Assembly: GCF_903819435.1 (NCBI RefSeq)
Contig: NZ_CAIJDP010000049.1
Span: 1-64,000 of the forward strand
Source: Flavobacterium salmonis
GTDB lineage: Bacteria; Bacteroidota; Bacteroidia; Flavobacteriales; Flavobacteriaceae
Direction: 5' to 3'
Length of the DNA stretch: 64,000 bases
The notes under the pieces are model-generated. The model ran no database searches and was not told the DNA's origin. It was given only the letters and a program-made list of their open reading frames with translations. Positions 7,540 to 16,182 of this stretch are shown in pieces. How positions within the stretch are numbered: position 1 is the stretch's first letter; every line of letters begins with the position of its first letter. A program made the translations under genes and the position numbers.

Positions 7540-8291
7540 ACCAATTTGTATTAAAGGAATACCCGAATGCTGAAACAGGCGAAAATGTAACCAATAAATA
7601 CTTGGATTTTTTAGAAAAAGAGTATCAATCCGACCTCTCAAAAATGCTCTTTGCCACTTCGCTTTGTTCGGATGATGTGAATGTTTCTACCGATTTTAGA
7701 AAAGTGTTGGCACGCCCTTTTTCTATGGGTGGTTTGGGTGGTTTGCCGTATTCTGGACTTACAGGAATGGTAGCCTTTGCTCATCATATTCCAGATGGTG
7801 GCGATGCGTTTGTTTTTTATGGTCCACATATTGGTATTTCTGATACTGGAATACTTGGCGAAATGAGACGAACAGGACAACGCAAACTAACCAATAGTTG
7901 TGGTGCATTAATGCTTGGACTGGAACGATTGCAACAACAAAACGAAGTCTATGTACCGATCAATTCCGAATTAGATTATCAGCAAATATTGTTGGAACGT
8001 ACCGTAATGCCTTATAAACAAAGAATTATAGAGGCACAGAATCCAAAAAAAGAGATAACGGAAGTTTTCTATGAAGAAATTCATAAAAAAATACAGTTGC
8101 TGGTCAAAATATCTAAAAAAGAGTTTTCGTGTAAACGTATTTTTTTATTGGGAGGTATCATCATCAATACTTCTCCAGAGTTTAATGATATGGTAGATGT
8201 GCGGAATTTTCAGGTTGTAAATACTAATGAATTAGAAGACAAACCTTTTGATATTTCCATTCTGGAAACACCTGCTTTTAAAGATTTATAA
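7536..8291 (+). CDS. LCIB/C-type (theta/beta-like) carbonic anhydrase homologue
   Basis: A 251-residue protein that I match, from memory of family signatures, to the limiting-CO2-inducible protein B/C family, whose members have a beta-carbonic-anhydrase-like zinc site. Relevant motifs are TSLCSDDVN (Cys44, Asp46), GGLPYSGLTGMVAFAHH (66-84), PDGGDAFVFYGPHIGISD (86-103, His98) and NSCGAL (Cys122). Cys44, His98 and Cys122 are the likely zinc ligands, with Asp46 and Arg55 as candidate catalytic dyad. No signal peptide is seen, so it should be cytoplasmic. Within this operon it would be a reserve carbonic anhydrase made when zinc is short. The family match is likely; activity is inference. It starts inside the preceding fur-type gene (4-bp overlap). 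Confidence 0.7.
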   Translation: MNQFVLKEYPNAETGENVTNKYLDFLEKEYQSDLSKMLFATSLCSDDVNVSTDFRKVLARPFSMGGLGGLPYSGLTGMVAFAHHIPDGGDAFVFYGPHIGISDTGILGEMRRTGQRKLTNSCGALMLGLERLQQQNEVYVPINSELDYQQILLERTVMPYKQRIIEAQNPKKEITEVFYEEIHKKIQLLVKISKKEFSCKRIFLLGGIIINTSPEFNDMVDVRNFQVVNTNELEDKPFDISILETPAFKDL

Positions 8292-8306
8292 TAAATAAAA
8301 ACAGTA

Positions 8307-8786
8307 ATGCAAAAAACAGCCTATCTAAATCCCGAAGAAATTCAACTCGTGAAACTCTTTAATTCTAAAAATAAAATTGTTTCTATTTTCTATTATTATT
8401 GGATAAACATTTCAAATCCTGACGAACATTATAGTTTTATAGATGTTATTGAATTTGTTTTTGACGACAATAAGTCTTTATTTTTTAAGCTCAACGAAGA
8501 TGATTCTGGAATTGGAATTACCACTGAATTTGAATTTGAAAAATATAAAAAAAGCTTGCAAACCGAATTTCTACAACAAATAAGACTTCAAAAAGTGGAA
8601 GCTACTACATTAGAAATCTGGGAATCAGCTTTGATAACTGCTTTTCAACAAATAACATTTATTGAAGAAAAAGGAAATTATTTGAATGTGATGTTTTGTA
8701 TTGAATTCAAAAATCAAAAAATAGAACTCCATTTTCATCCAGTAGAAGGATTGGTTGTGAGCGAATATGATGAAATTTCAGAATAA
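8307..8786 (+). CDS. Unknown 159-residue protein in the zinc operon
   Basis: I do not recognise this family. It is a soluble, acidic protein without signal peptide, membrane segment or Cys motif. It has an aromatic-rich segment (IFYYYWINIS, about 28-37), several beta-strand-like stretches rich in Phe/Glu, and an ExHFHP motif near the C-terminus (about 143-148). It sits 15 bp after the LCIB-like gene and 18 bp before the PTPS gene, on the same strand, so it is almost certainly co-transcribed and zinc-regulated. Confidence 0.65.
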   Translation: MQKTAYLNPEEIQLVKLFNSKNKIVSIFYYYWINISNPDEHYSFIDVIEFVFDDNKSLFFKLNEDDSGIGITTEFEFEKYKKSLQTEFLQQIRLQKVEATTLEIWESALITAFQQITFIEEKGNYLNVMFCIEFKNQKIELHFHPVEGLVVSEYDEISE

Positions 8787-8804
8787 AACCTAACAAAACG
8801 AGCA

Positions 8805-9212
8805 ATGAAAACCACCATTTGTAGAGAGGCACATTTTAATGCCTGCCATAGAATGCACAATCCCAATTGGTCTGACCAAAAAAATAAAGAAATATTTGGA
8901 ATATGCAACAACGCCAATTATCACGGACATAACTTTAGGCTTATTGTAAAAATAACAGGAGAAATTAATCCAGAAACGGGGTATGTTATGGATATGAAAG
9001 TCTTGGGAACTATTATAAAAAATGAAATCGAAGACCGTTTTGACCATAAAAACCTCAACCTTGATTGTCCCGAATTCAAAGACAAAATAGCCTCTACCGA
9101 AAATTTTGCTTGGGTTATTTATGGGATTTTAAAACCACTGCTTCCGAAAGAACATCTTTTGGCAATTATACTTTATGAAACGGATAAAAATTATGTGGAA
9201 GTTGGGGAGTAA
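8805..9212 (+). CDS. queD: 6-pyruvoyl-tetrahydropterin synthase / QueD family protein
   Basis: A 135-residue PTPS-fold enzyme acting on dihydroneopterin triphosphate, the product of FolE. Zinc ligands are His15 (NACHRMH), His40 and His42 (NYHGHNF), and Cys34 is the expected catalytic cysteine. The pattern Cys-NNANYHGHNF is closer to QueD (6-carboxy-tetrahydropterin synthase for queuosine) or PTPS-like members than to PTPS-III; I cannot separate these. It is the last gene of the first zinc-starvation operon and is followed directly by the TonB-receptor promoter. With folE in the same operon it forms a pterin/deazapurine branch. Confidence 0.85.
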   Translation: MKTTICREAHFNACHRMHNPNWSDQKNKEIFGICNNANYHGHNFRLIVKITGEINPETGYVMDMKVLGTIIKNEIEDRFDHKNLNLDCPEFKDKIASTENFAWVIYGILKPLLPKEHLLAIILYETDKNYVEVGE

Positions 9213-9248
9213 CAGTAATTTATGATGGTTTTTTAAATAAATTATTAA

Positions 9249-9263
9249 TGCAATTTTGTTGCG
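9249..9263. promoter_or_regulatory. Zur-box candidate B1
   Basis: TGCAAT-TTT-GTTGCG, extended on both sides as TAATGCAAT…GTTGCGTTAATG. It covers the -33 element of the TonB-receptor promoter. Its centre is 37 bp from that of B2, as in the A pair. Confidence 0.7.
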
Positions 9264-9287
9264 TTAATGAAAATAAAACTATATTTG
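9259..9287 (+). promoter_or_regulatory. Promoter of the TonB-receptor operon
   Basis: TTG (9259-9261), 18 bp, TATATTTG (9280-9287). Spacing and overlap with the two boxes are identical to the promoter at 1705-1733. Transcription should begin near 9294, which rules out the ATG at 9304 as a likely start because it would leave almost no leader. Confidence 0.7.
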
Positions 9288-9300
9288 CAACATTATTGCG
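9286..9300. promoter_or_regulatory. Zur-box candidate B2
   Basis: TGCAAC-ATT-ATTGCG overlapping the -7 element and start site of the TonB-receptor promoter. The flank TTAATG after the right arm is shared with B1. Confidence 0.7.
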
Positions 9301-9321
9301 TTAATGATTTGCAAAATTACT

Positions 9322-11481
9322 ATGAAAACCATACTTATCTTCCTATTACTACTATTACCAATTGGATTATCCGCCCAAAACAAACCAACGGAACCTTCCA
9401 AAAAAGACTCGGAAACAAAAACCAATGAACTCCAAGAGGTAAAAATCATTAGCCTTACCGAAGAGCAAAAAGAAGTACTGAAAGTAAAAAACAATATCAA
9501 TCCAGTAACCATAATTACAGCTAAACAGCTCGAAAATAGAGCCGGAAACTTAAACGAAGTTTTAGCCCGACAAGCTGGAGTGCAAGTACGATCCAGTGGT
9601 GGTTTAGGTAGTGAAGCCAGAATTTCTATTCGGGGTCTAGAAGGAAAAAGAGTTCAGGTGTTCATTGATGGTAATGCGTTGAATACACCCGATGGAAGTT
9701 TTGGAATCAACGATTTGCCTGTTCAGGTAATCGAAAGAATCGAAATTTACAAAGGTTCTGTTCCTGCTTATTTAGGTGGAGACGGATTGGGAAGTGCCGT
9801 AAATGTCGTTACCAGACACAGGGACATGAGCTATATTGATGCCAATATTTCACGTCAATCCTATAACACAGAATCTATGGGATTAATTCTAAAAAAAACA
9901 TTCTACAAACAAGGAATTGAAATTGGTGGAGGAATTTTTAGTACCAAAAGTGATAACGATTATAGCTTTTTGTCGCCCTATCAACCAGACTTAATAATTA
10001 AAAGAGATCACGATAAATTTAAGTCGGTTTTAGGTGGGCTGTCAATTCGGTTTCATAAGCTTTGGTTTGACGAAATAGAAATAGAAACTGCTTTTGTCAA
10101 TAATGACAAACAAATACAAGGCATTCAAAAGAATATACAAAAAGCCGAAAGCGAGAGCAACGCTAAAGTATTGGCTTTGACTTTGGTCAAAAAACGTTTT
10201 TTTTATGACAAACTAAACTTTAGATTTTCGCTACTCTTGGGCGATTTCAATGCTAAATTCAAAGACTTATCATTTTACAGTTACAATTGGGATGGTTCTC
10301 GCACCCCTAGTACTTTGGGACAGGGCGAATTGGGAATTGGCCCTAATTTATCGACAAGTATTCAAAAAGAAATTCGACAACGTTTGAATTTGGATTATGC
10401 GATAAACGAAAAATTCAATCTTAATTTAAACAGCGCTTTCAGATACGGAAGTTTTGATCCAAAGGATGATGTGGGGAATGCCTATGCGGGTAAAAACCTA
10501 TTTAATTATCCCGCTAATTTAACCAACTCGGTTACAGGACTTACTTTTGACAGCAATTTTTTCAACAATAAATTACTGTTTTCAACGGCTGGAAAATATT
10601 ACAGTAATTACATAGAAGGCTACAATACTAGTATTTACTTGACTGATACTCCTGATAAAATAAGCAACAATACGGGAATTTTCGGGTATAATTTTGGTTT
10701 TAGATACCGTTTTTCTGAAAGTTTTCTTGTAAAGGCAAGCCACGAAAAAGGAGTACGCTTGCCTAATAATGCCGAGTTTTTTGGAGATGGAATATTAATC
10801 ACGCCAGCCATTTTCTTAAAACCAGAAGTAGCCTACAATAGTTCTTTAGGATTGATTTTTGACAAAACATATCGAAATGAAAAACGCCTGCAAATAGATG
10901 TAAACGGTTTTTATATGAATGTGGAAGAACTCATTCAGCTATCAGGCAACGGACTTTCATTAGGCTATGTCAATTTTGCAAAAGCTAGAATTGTCGGAGC
11001 AGATATGGATATAAAAGCCGATATAACCAAGACCCTTTTTGCCAGTTGCAATGCAACCTACCAAATTCTGACTGATACCAATGAGTTTATTCCAGCAACT
11101 CAAAACGTCCCCAACCCTACTTATAATTTAAAAATACCCAACACACCACAATTATTTGCCAATTGGAATTTGGAATTTCATAAAGACAATTGGCTGTGCA
11201 AAAACAGTAAAACAAGAATTATTTACGATGGCAGTTTTACCGACGAATTTAATTATGGTTTCAAAATAAGCATTTATGACAATTTTGTAATTCCCGCTTA
11301 CGTAAGTCATACACTCTCTTTTGAGCAGTCTTTTCAAGACAATAGATACACTGTTTCTGCCGAAGTAAATAATCTAACAGACCAAGAAATTCTTAATAAT
11401 TATAATCTGCCTTTGCCTGGCAGAACATTCCGTATCAAGCTTCGATACTTATTTTTATCCAAAAACAAACACCATCATTAA
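9322..11481 (+). CDS. TonB-dependent outer-membrane receptor, probable zinc (zincophore) uptake
   Basis: A 719-residue outer-membrane receptor. The signal peptide is MKTILIFLLLLLPIGLSAQ. A plug domain follows (VTIITAKQLENRAGNLNEVLARQAGVQV region; IRGLEGKRVQVFIDG; IERIEIYKGSVPAYLGGDGLGSAVNVVT). The rest is a 22-strand-type barrel with an aromatic terminal strand. There is no carboxypeptidase-like N-terminal extension. The last residues, KNKHHH, form an unusual His tail. The start at 9322 was preferred because it begins a clean signal peptide and leaves a leader after the promoter. The double Zur-box promoter and the downstream COG0523 gene argue for zinc or a zinc complex as ligand, which is inferred. 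Confidence 0.85.
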   Translation: MKTILIFLLLLLPIGLSAQNKPTEPSKKDSETKTNELQEVKIISLTEEQKEVLKVKNNINPVTIITAKQLENRAGNLNEVLARQAGVQVRSSGGLGSEARISIRGLEGKRVQVFIDGNALNTPDGSFGINDLPVQVIERIEIYKGSVPAYLGGDGLGSAVNVVTRHRDMSYIDANISRQSYNTESMGLILKKTFYKQGIEIGGGIFSTKSDNDYSFLSPYQPDLIIKRDHDKFKSVLGGLSIRFHKLWFDEIEIETAFVNNDKQIQGIQKNIQKAESESNAKVLALTLVKKRFFYDKLNFRFSLLLGDFNAKFKDLSFYSYNWDGSRTPSTLGQGELGIGPNLSTSIQKEIRQRLNLDYAINEKFNLNLNSAFRYGSFDPKDDVGNAYAGKNLFNYPANLTNSVTGLTFDSNFFNNKLLFSTAGKYYSNYIEGYNTSIYLTDTPDKISNNTGIFGYNFGFRYRFSESFLVKASHEKGVRLPNNAEFFGDGILITPAIFLKPEVAYNSSLGLIFDKTYRNEKRLQIDVNGFYMNVEELIQLSGNGLSLGYVNFAKARIVGADMDIKADITKTLFASCNATYQILTDTNEFIPATQNVPNPTYNLKIPNTPQLFANWNLEFHKDNWLCKNSKTRIIYDGSFTDEFNYGFKISIYDNFVIPAYVSHTLSFEQSFQDNRYTVSAEVNNLTDQEILNNYNLPLPGRTFRIKLRYLFLSKNKHHH

Positions 11482-11501
11482 TCAATTTAAACCTCACTAC
11501 A

Positions 11502-12707
11502 ATGAAAAAAAATGCTCTCAAAATTATAGGAATGTTATCTTTAGCAATACTCCTAAATGCTTGTTCCAAAGATGACAAAATAGATACTTCAAACACAGTT
11601 GGTTTTGATAAGCTACTATTAGTCAATAACATTACCAGTACCAACCCTGTAATTGGTTATGTAAGTACGTTGAAAGACTTGAGTGTCACTAATCAAACCA
11701 ATGCCAAAGGAAGACAAACAGCCCAATATCCGTTTGTAACTTTAAACGGGAATGATGTTTTTGTAATCCCAAATAAAGGAGGCGATATTCTAAAAAAATT
11801 CACGCGCCAAAATGATGGCACTTTGTCTGAAAGTGGCAGTATCACTTTGCCAGCATCATCACAATCCATAAGTGTTGTGATAGAAAGTGCTGTAAAAGGC
11901 TATTGTTCTTTACAAAATTTAGGCAAAATACTGGTGTTCAACCCATCGACTATGGCAATTATTAGTTATATTGATTTGACCAGTTATGCGCTTGGCGGAG
12001 ACGGAAGTCCAGACCCAAGTATAATGGCACTTCGAAATGGCAAATTGTATGTAGCCTGCGTACAAACCTCAAACGGCTATACCAGCGATTATCCCGCACA
12101 GGTTTTGATTATTGATGTAGCCAATGCTAATGCAATAACTTCTACAACCGATTCCAGAACTACTTGGGCAGGAAGTATTGACGAACAAAGTTCGATGTTT
12201 TTTACAGAAAACGGAGACTTATATCTATTTTGTGTGGCTTCGTATGGTTTTGGTGGTCCAACTCAAAAGTGTGGTTTTTTGAGAATCAAAAGCGGACAAA
12301 CCACATTCGATTCGACTTACTTTTTTAACGTAGCCGATTATTCTGTTACAGGAATTCCGAATAACAAAGTAGATTATTTACAACATATGCAGTACGATAA
12401 AAACGGAATTGTATATAGTACCGGAAACATTTATGCTCTTGCAAGCAATCCGCCAAACTATGTTACTGATAGAACTATGGGTTCGTTCAAAGTGGATTTA
12501 ATTAACAAAACAATTACAAAAATTAACCTGCCGTATTCTAATGGCTATTCCGCATCAGTTGCTCTTTTTGAAAACAAAGTGCTTTGGGGATTGGCAACAA
12601 CAACTGGAGTTGGGCTTTATACTTACGATCCTGCAACAAATACAGCATCTGCAAATCCGGTTGTAAATACGCAAGGAGATACCAGCTTGATAAAAGTGTT
12701 TAACTAA
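11502..12707 (+). CDS. Surface lipoprotein, DUF4374/DUF5074-like beta-propeller
   Basis: A 401-residue lipoprotein with a lipobox LLNAC (Cys about 21), followed by an acidic spacer (SKDDKIDTS). The rest is rich in short beta repeats of the YncE/DUF5074/DUF4374 type (for example LYVACV, VLIIDVANA, LFEN…LWGLA). Such lipoproteins are often encoded next to TonB receptors for metals or metal chelates in Bacteroidetes. It starts 20 bp after the receptor gene. A ligand-capturing partner of the receptor is the likeliest role. The fold assignment is moderate; the exact DUF number is uncertain. Confidence 0.65.
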   Translation: MKKNALKIIGMLSLAILLNACSKDDKIDTSNTVGFDKLLLVNNITSTNPVIGYVSTLKDLSVTNQTNAKGRQTAQYPFVTLNGNDVFVIPNKGGDILKKFTRQNDGTLSESGSITLPASSQSISVVIESAVKGYCSLQNLGKILVFNPSTMAIISYIDLTSYALGGDGSPDPSIMALRNGKLYVACVQTSNGYTSDYPAQVLIIDVANANAITSTTDSRTTWAGSIDEQSSMFFTENGDLYLFCVASYGFGGPTQKCGFLRIKSGQTTFDSTYFFNVADYSVTGIPNNKVDYLQHMQYDKNGIVYSTGNIYALASNPPNYVTDRTMGSFKVDLINKTITKINLPYSNGYSASVALFENKVLWGLATTTGVGLYTYDPATNTASANPVVNTQGDTSLIKVFN

Positions 12708-12719
12708 ATACGACAAGGA

Positions 12720-13031
12720 ATGAAAACGCTCCTAATTCTCTTAATCACATTAAACGTATTTGCAACACCCAATCAAGATGTTCCAAAAGACATCATCAGA
12801 ATAATGAAATCTGGCAATGGTCGATCTATCGAAACCGCTTTTGAAGTTTATACGGTCGAAGAAGAATACAAAATGCTTCGGTTCTTGAAATTGACTCCAA
12901 TTATACAAAAGCTTGATATAAAGGATGGTGTTTTTTATGATAGTTTCAAAATAGATTCCAGAACGATTTATTTTAAAGTGTTGTCAAAATCCAAAAAGAT
13001 AAGTCCGAAAACGCATCAAATTAATACTTAA
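12720..13031 (+). CDS. Small secreted protein of unknown function
   Basis: A 103-residue protein with a short signal peptide ([17 protein letters not shown]). A mature part of about 85 residues contains [22 protein letters not shown] and ends in a basic tail. The SxETA…EEY pattern recalls small periplasmic proteins common in Bacteroidetes, possibly DUF4919-like, but I cannot assign it. It lies 12 bp after the lipoprotein gene and 5 bp before the COG0523 gene, so it belongs to the same zinc-regulated unit. Confidence 0.6.
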   Translation: MKTLLILLITLNVFATPNQDVPKDIIRIMKSGNGRSIETAFEVYTVEEEYKMLRFLKLTPIIQKLDIKDGVFYDSFKIDSRTIYFKVLSKSKKISPKTHQINT

Positions 13032-13036
13032 AATCA

Positions 13037-14275
13037 ATGAAAAAACTACCCGTTACCGTACTATCAGGATTTCTGGGAGCAGGAAAAACTACCTTGCTCA
13101 ATCACATTCTGCACAACAAAGAAGGATTGAAAGTTGCTGTAATTGTAAACGATATGAGCGAAGTCAATATTGATGCTCAATTGGTTAAAAATGAAATGAC
13201 CCTTTCCCGTACCGAAGAAAAATTGGTCGAAATGAGTAATGGTTGTATTTGCTGTACTCTTCGGGAAGATTTGATGATTGAAGTGGAGAAACTCGCCAAA
13301 GAAAACCGTTTTGATTATTTATTAATCGAAAGTACAGGCATCAGCGAACCGATTCCTGTGGCACAAACTTTTACGTTTGTAAACGAAGACGAAAATATCG
13401 ATTTATCTCGTTTTAGTTACATTGATACGATGGTTACGGTGGTCGATTCTTTTAACTTTTTTAAAGATTTTGGTTCTGCCAAAACGCTGGAAGATATAAA
13501 AGCGACCAATATCGAAAATGATAATAGAACCATTGTAAACCTTTTAGTCGATCAGGTCGAATTTGCCAACGTGATTATTCTAAATAAAACCGATTTAGTT
13601 ACCCAAAGCCAATTAGAAACCCTAAAAGCTTCTATCCACAAACTGAATCCTGTAGCCAAAATCATTTGTTCAGAATTAGGAAAAGTCAATCCAAACCAAA
13701 TTATAAATACCGGATTGTTCAATTACGAAGAAGCCGAAAATTCTGCAGGCTGGATCAGGGAACTCGAAGGAATTCATACACCCGAAACCGAAGAATACGG
13801 CATTAGCTCATTTGTTTTTAGAAACGAAAAACCTTTTCATCCCCAACGATTTTGGGATTTTATTTCAAACGATTTCCCACCAACCATCATCCGTAGCAAA
13901 GGTTTGTTTTGGATGGCATCACGCCCCGAACAAGCTATCAACTGGAGTCAGGCGGGCGGATCTATGAAAGCCGAAAGTGCGGGCGTTTGGTGGGCAAGTA
14001 TGCCTTTAAGCGAACGTGAAAACTTTAATAATTTTGTTCAAAACCAAGAAATTATCGAAGAACGATGGACACTGGATTATGGCGATAGATTGAACGAACT
14101 GGTATTTATTGGGATTTCATTTAACGAAAATGAAGTACGCCAACAATTAGAAAATTGCCTTTGTACCGCCGATGAAATTATGGATTTACAGGATGGTTTT
14201 TTCTCCAACAAAGACCCTTTTCCTATCCCGAGAGCTAACGCATTGCAAGGAGAAATCGCTTTTTTGAACGATTAG
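13037..14275 (+). CDS. COG0523 GTPase with full CobW C-terminal domain (ZigA-like)
   Basis: A 412-residue COG0523 protein. It has Walker [10 protein letters not shown] (11-19), [10 protein letters not shown], the CxCC metal site (Cys70, Cys72, Cys73), ESTGISEP and the NKTD loop. A long C-terminal domain has [17 protein letters not shown] and [20 protein letters not shown], characteristic of the larger zinc-starvation COG0523 group. It probably hydrolyses GTP while loading zinc into client proteins. It follows a TonB receptor and lipoprotein in one operon with a double Zur box. It is clearly different from the shorter paralogue at 2123-3076, so two GTPase types serve the same regulon. Confidence 0.88.
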   Translation: MKKLPVTVLSGFLGAGKTTLLNHILHNKEGLKVAVIVNDMSEVNIDAQLVKNEMTLSRTEEKLVEMSNGCICCTLREDLMIEVEKLAKENRFDYLLIESTGISEPIPVAQTFTFVNEDENIDLSRFSYIDTMVTVVDSFNFFKDFGSAKTLEDIKATNIENDNRTIVNLLVDQVEFANVIILNKTDLVTQSQLETLKASIHKLNPVAKIICSELGKVNPNQIINTGLFNYEEAENSAGWIRELEGIHTPETEEYGISSFVFRNEKPFHPQRFWDFISNDFPPTIIRSKGLFWMASRPEQAINWSQAGGSMKAESAGVWWASMPLSERENFNNFVQNQEIIEERWTLDYGDRLNELVFIGISFNENEVRQQLENCLCTADEIMDLQDGFFSNKDPFPIPRANALQGEIAFLND

Positions 14276-14280
14276 TTACA

Positions 14281-15300
14281 ATGGAAAAACGGACTAACAC
14301 AAGAAGAACGTTTATCAAAAAAAGTAGTCTGGCTTTAACCACTTTAATTTTACCATTCCCTTTGACATCCTTTATAAAATTTAATGCTATGACAAAGAAA
14401 AATAATTTTGACGCAATAATAATTGGAGGAAGCTACGCAGGACTTTCGGCAGGAATGGCTTTGGGACGAGCATTGCGGAATGTTTTAATTATTGACAGCG
14501 GAAAACCCTGTAATAGTCAAACACCGCACTCCCATAATTTTTTAACCCAAGACGGAAAAACACCAAAAGAAATTTCGAATCTAGCAAAGGAACAGGTTTT
14601 AAAATACAAAACCATACAATTTTATGATGGACTTGCAGTAAGTGGTAGTAAAACTGAAACAGGTTTTGAAATAAAAACCCAATCGGGCGAGAAATTCAGA
14701 GCACAGAAATTGATTTTTGCAACTGGACTTAAAGATATAATGCCAAGCATTAAAGGCTTTTCGGATTGTTGGGGCATTTCTATTATTCATTGTCCGTACT
14801 GCCACGGTTACGAATATAGCAATGACAAAACGGGTATTCTTGCCAACGGTGATATGGCTTTTGAAATGGGAAAATTGATTAATAATTGGACAAAAGACTT
14901 GACCATTTTTACCAACGGAAAATCAACATTGACTGAAGAGCAATTAGAAAAATTGGCAAAACATAAAATCAAAGTTGTAGAAAATGAAATCGACAGTTTT
15001 GAACACAATAAAGGGCAAATTGAAAATATTCATTTCAAAGATGGTTCTAAAACGACTATCAAGGCATTATATGCAAGACCAGCTTTCTATCAACATTGCA
15101 CAATTCCTGAACAATTAGGTTGTGAATTGACCGAACAGAATTATATAAAAATAGACCTTTTTCAGAAAACAACACAACACGGCATTTTTGCTTGCGGAGA
15201 CAATACAACACCTATGCGGTCAGTAGCAAATGCTGTAGCAATGGGGACTTTGTCTGGAGTAATGGTTAACAGAGAATTAACCGAGGAAGAATTTGGCTAA
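14281..15300 (+). CDS. Thioredoxin-reductase-like NAD(P)/FAD oxidoreductase
   Basis: A 339-residue flavoprotein. The FAD-binding segment is AIIIGGSYAGLSAGMALGRA, followed by a redox-type CxxC in HCPYCHGYE and the C-terminal GIFACGDNTTPMRSVANAVAMG that closes on FAD. The first 36 residues (RRTFIKKSSLALTTLILPFPL) look like a Tat-type export signal. An internal ATG at 14389 would give a cytoplasmic form. The NADPH-binding Gly motif in the middle is degenerate (GILANGDMAFEMGK). It lies 5 bp after the COG0523 gene. A role in reducing metal-site thiols would fit but is speculative. Confidence 0.75.
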   Translation: MEKRTNTRRTFIKKSSLALTTLILPFPLTSFIKFNAMTKKNNFDAIIIGGSYAGLSAGMALGRALRNVLIIDSGKPCNSQTPHSHNFLTQDGKTPKEISNLAKEQVLKYKTIQFYDGLAVSGSKTETGFEIKTQSGEKFRAQKLIFATGLKDIMPSIKGFSDCWGISIIHCPYCHGYEYSNDKTGILANGDMAFEMGKLINNWTKDLTIFTNGKSTLTEEQLEKLAKHKIKVVENEIDSFEHNKGQIENIHFKDGSKTTIKALYARPAFYQHCTIPEQLGCELTEQNYIKIDLFQKTTQHGIFACGDNTTPMRSVANAVAMGTLSGVMVNRELTEEEFG

Positions 15301-15310
15301 AATTACTTCG

Positions 15311-15510
15311 ATGATAGAAATAATTCGCCTAATGGACGAACGAAATACTATTACCAACCAACGAAGATTAATTTCTACTATCAGCAATACAATCGAAAAA
15401 CGCTATTAAGAATTTGCTATACAATATACAACGATTTCTGTACCACTTTATTACTCCTTTTTTAGAAATTACCAAAGAAACCTTGAGCAGAATTAGGAAG
15501 CAAGCTGTAG
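15311..15510 (+). pseudogene. Remnant of a Crp/Fnr-family regulator (C-terminal part)
   Basis: Translated in two frames, this stretch reads ERNTITNQRRL…EKRY-stop-EFAIQYTTISVPLYY and then, after a frameshift, FLEITKETLSRIRKQ. That is the end of a Crp/Fnr regulator of the Bacteroidetes type (…RY…F…YP…VP…YIASFLGITKETLSRIRK). An in-frame stop and a frameshift break it. A second remnant of the same HTH end lies at 20734-20805. Confidence 0.65.
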
Positions 15511-15570
15511 GAATCAATTTTAAAACCTATAAATTAAGAAAAGATATATCAACTGTTTCTAACTACATTA

Positions 15571-16164
15571 CTAAACATTTTTATGCAAAGCTTCATACGC
15601 TTCAAAAGTATCGATATCAGCTGTGTTGTCTTGGCAAACAATTTCTTTGATGTAATTCTTATTTCTGTTGATAATCTGTTTCGCTCCTTCGTCATTGGAC
15701 AACAACATAAGTTCACTAAAGAATTTCCTTGGAAATAGAACTGGTACGCCACTATAATCCTCTTTTCTAGTAATGATAATCGATTTTTTGTCTGTTAAAT
15801 GAAGTTTAATCATTGCATTCAAATGAATACTACTAATAAATGGCTGATCGGCTAATACCAACAACGCAGCATTTACATCTGAATATTTGTTGTCTATTTC
15901 TGTAATTACAGTGGCAATAGAACTTCCCAATCCTTGTTGCCAGTTGGTATTAATAAGTATGGTTGTTTTTGATAGATTTATTTTTTCTATAATTTCATTG
16001 CTGTAGGCTCCTAAAACAACAAAGATTTTATTGGCATCAACTGCCAAGACATTTTTTACTACATTGCCTAATAAAGTCGAATTGCTCCAGGGCAATAACT
16101 GTTTGGACTTTCCTAATCTTTTGGCATTGCCAGCCGCTAAAACTACTACAGCAATTTTATCCAT
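15571..16164 (-). CDS. mocA: MobA-like nucleotidyltransferase (MocA-type, molybdenum cofactor)
   Basis: A 197-residue NTP transferase. The nucleotide-binding start is VVVLAAGNAKRLGKSKQLLPW (LAAGxxxRxGxxKxLL), LVLADQPFI is near residue 105, and SGVPVLFP follows. MocA-type enzymes attach CMP to molybdopterin for hydroxylases of the xanthine dehydrogenase family. It is the last gene of the molybdenum hydroxylase cluster, 18 bp after xdhC, on the same strand. This fits production of the cofactor form for the oxidoreductase at 17886-19985. Confidence 0.82.
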   Translation of the reverse strand: MDKIAVVVLAAGNAKRLGKSKQLLPWSNSTLLGNVVKNVLAVDANKIFVVLGAYSNEIIEKINLSKTTILINTNWQQGLGSSIATVITEIDNKYSDVNAALLVLADQPFISSIHLNAMIKLHLTDKKSIIITRKEDYSGVPVLFPRKFFSELMLLSNDEGAKQIINRNKNYIKEIVCQDNTADIDTFEAYEALHKNV

Positions 16165-16182
16165 TACTATTGAATTTTGGTT

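Noticed and set aside
9304..9321. Earlier ATG for the TonB receptor
   Set aside because: It lies directly after the operator and within about 10 bp of the predicted transcript start, and it would add six residues in front of a complete signal peptide.
15414..15650. 78-codon open frame on the plus strand
   Set aside because: It is made of the Crp/Fnr remnant and the antisense of the mocA end. The recognisable HTH end needs a frameshift, so it is not an intact gene.
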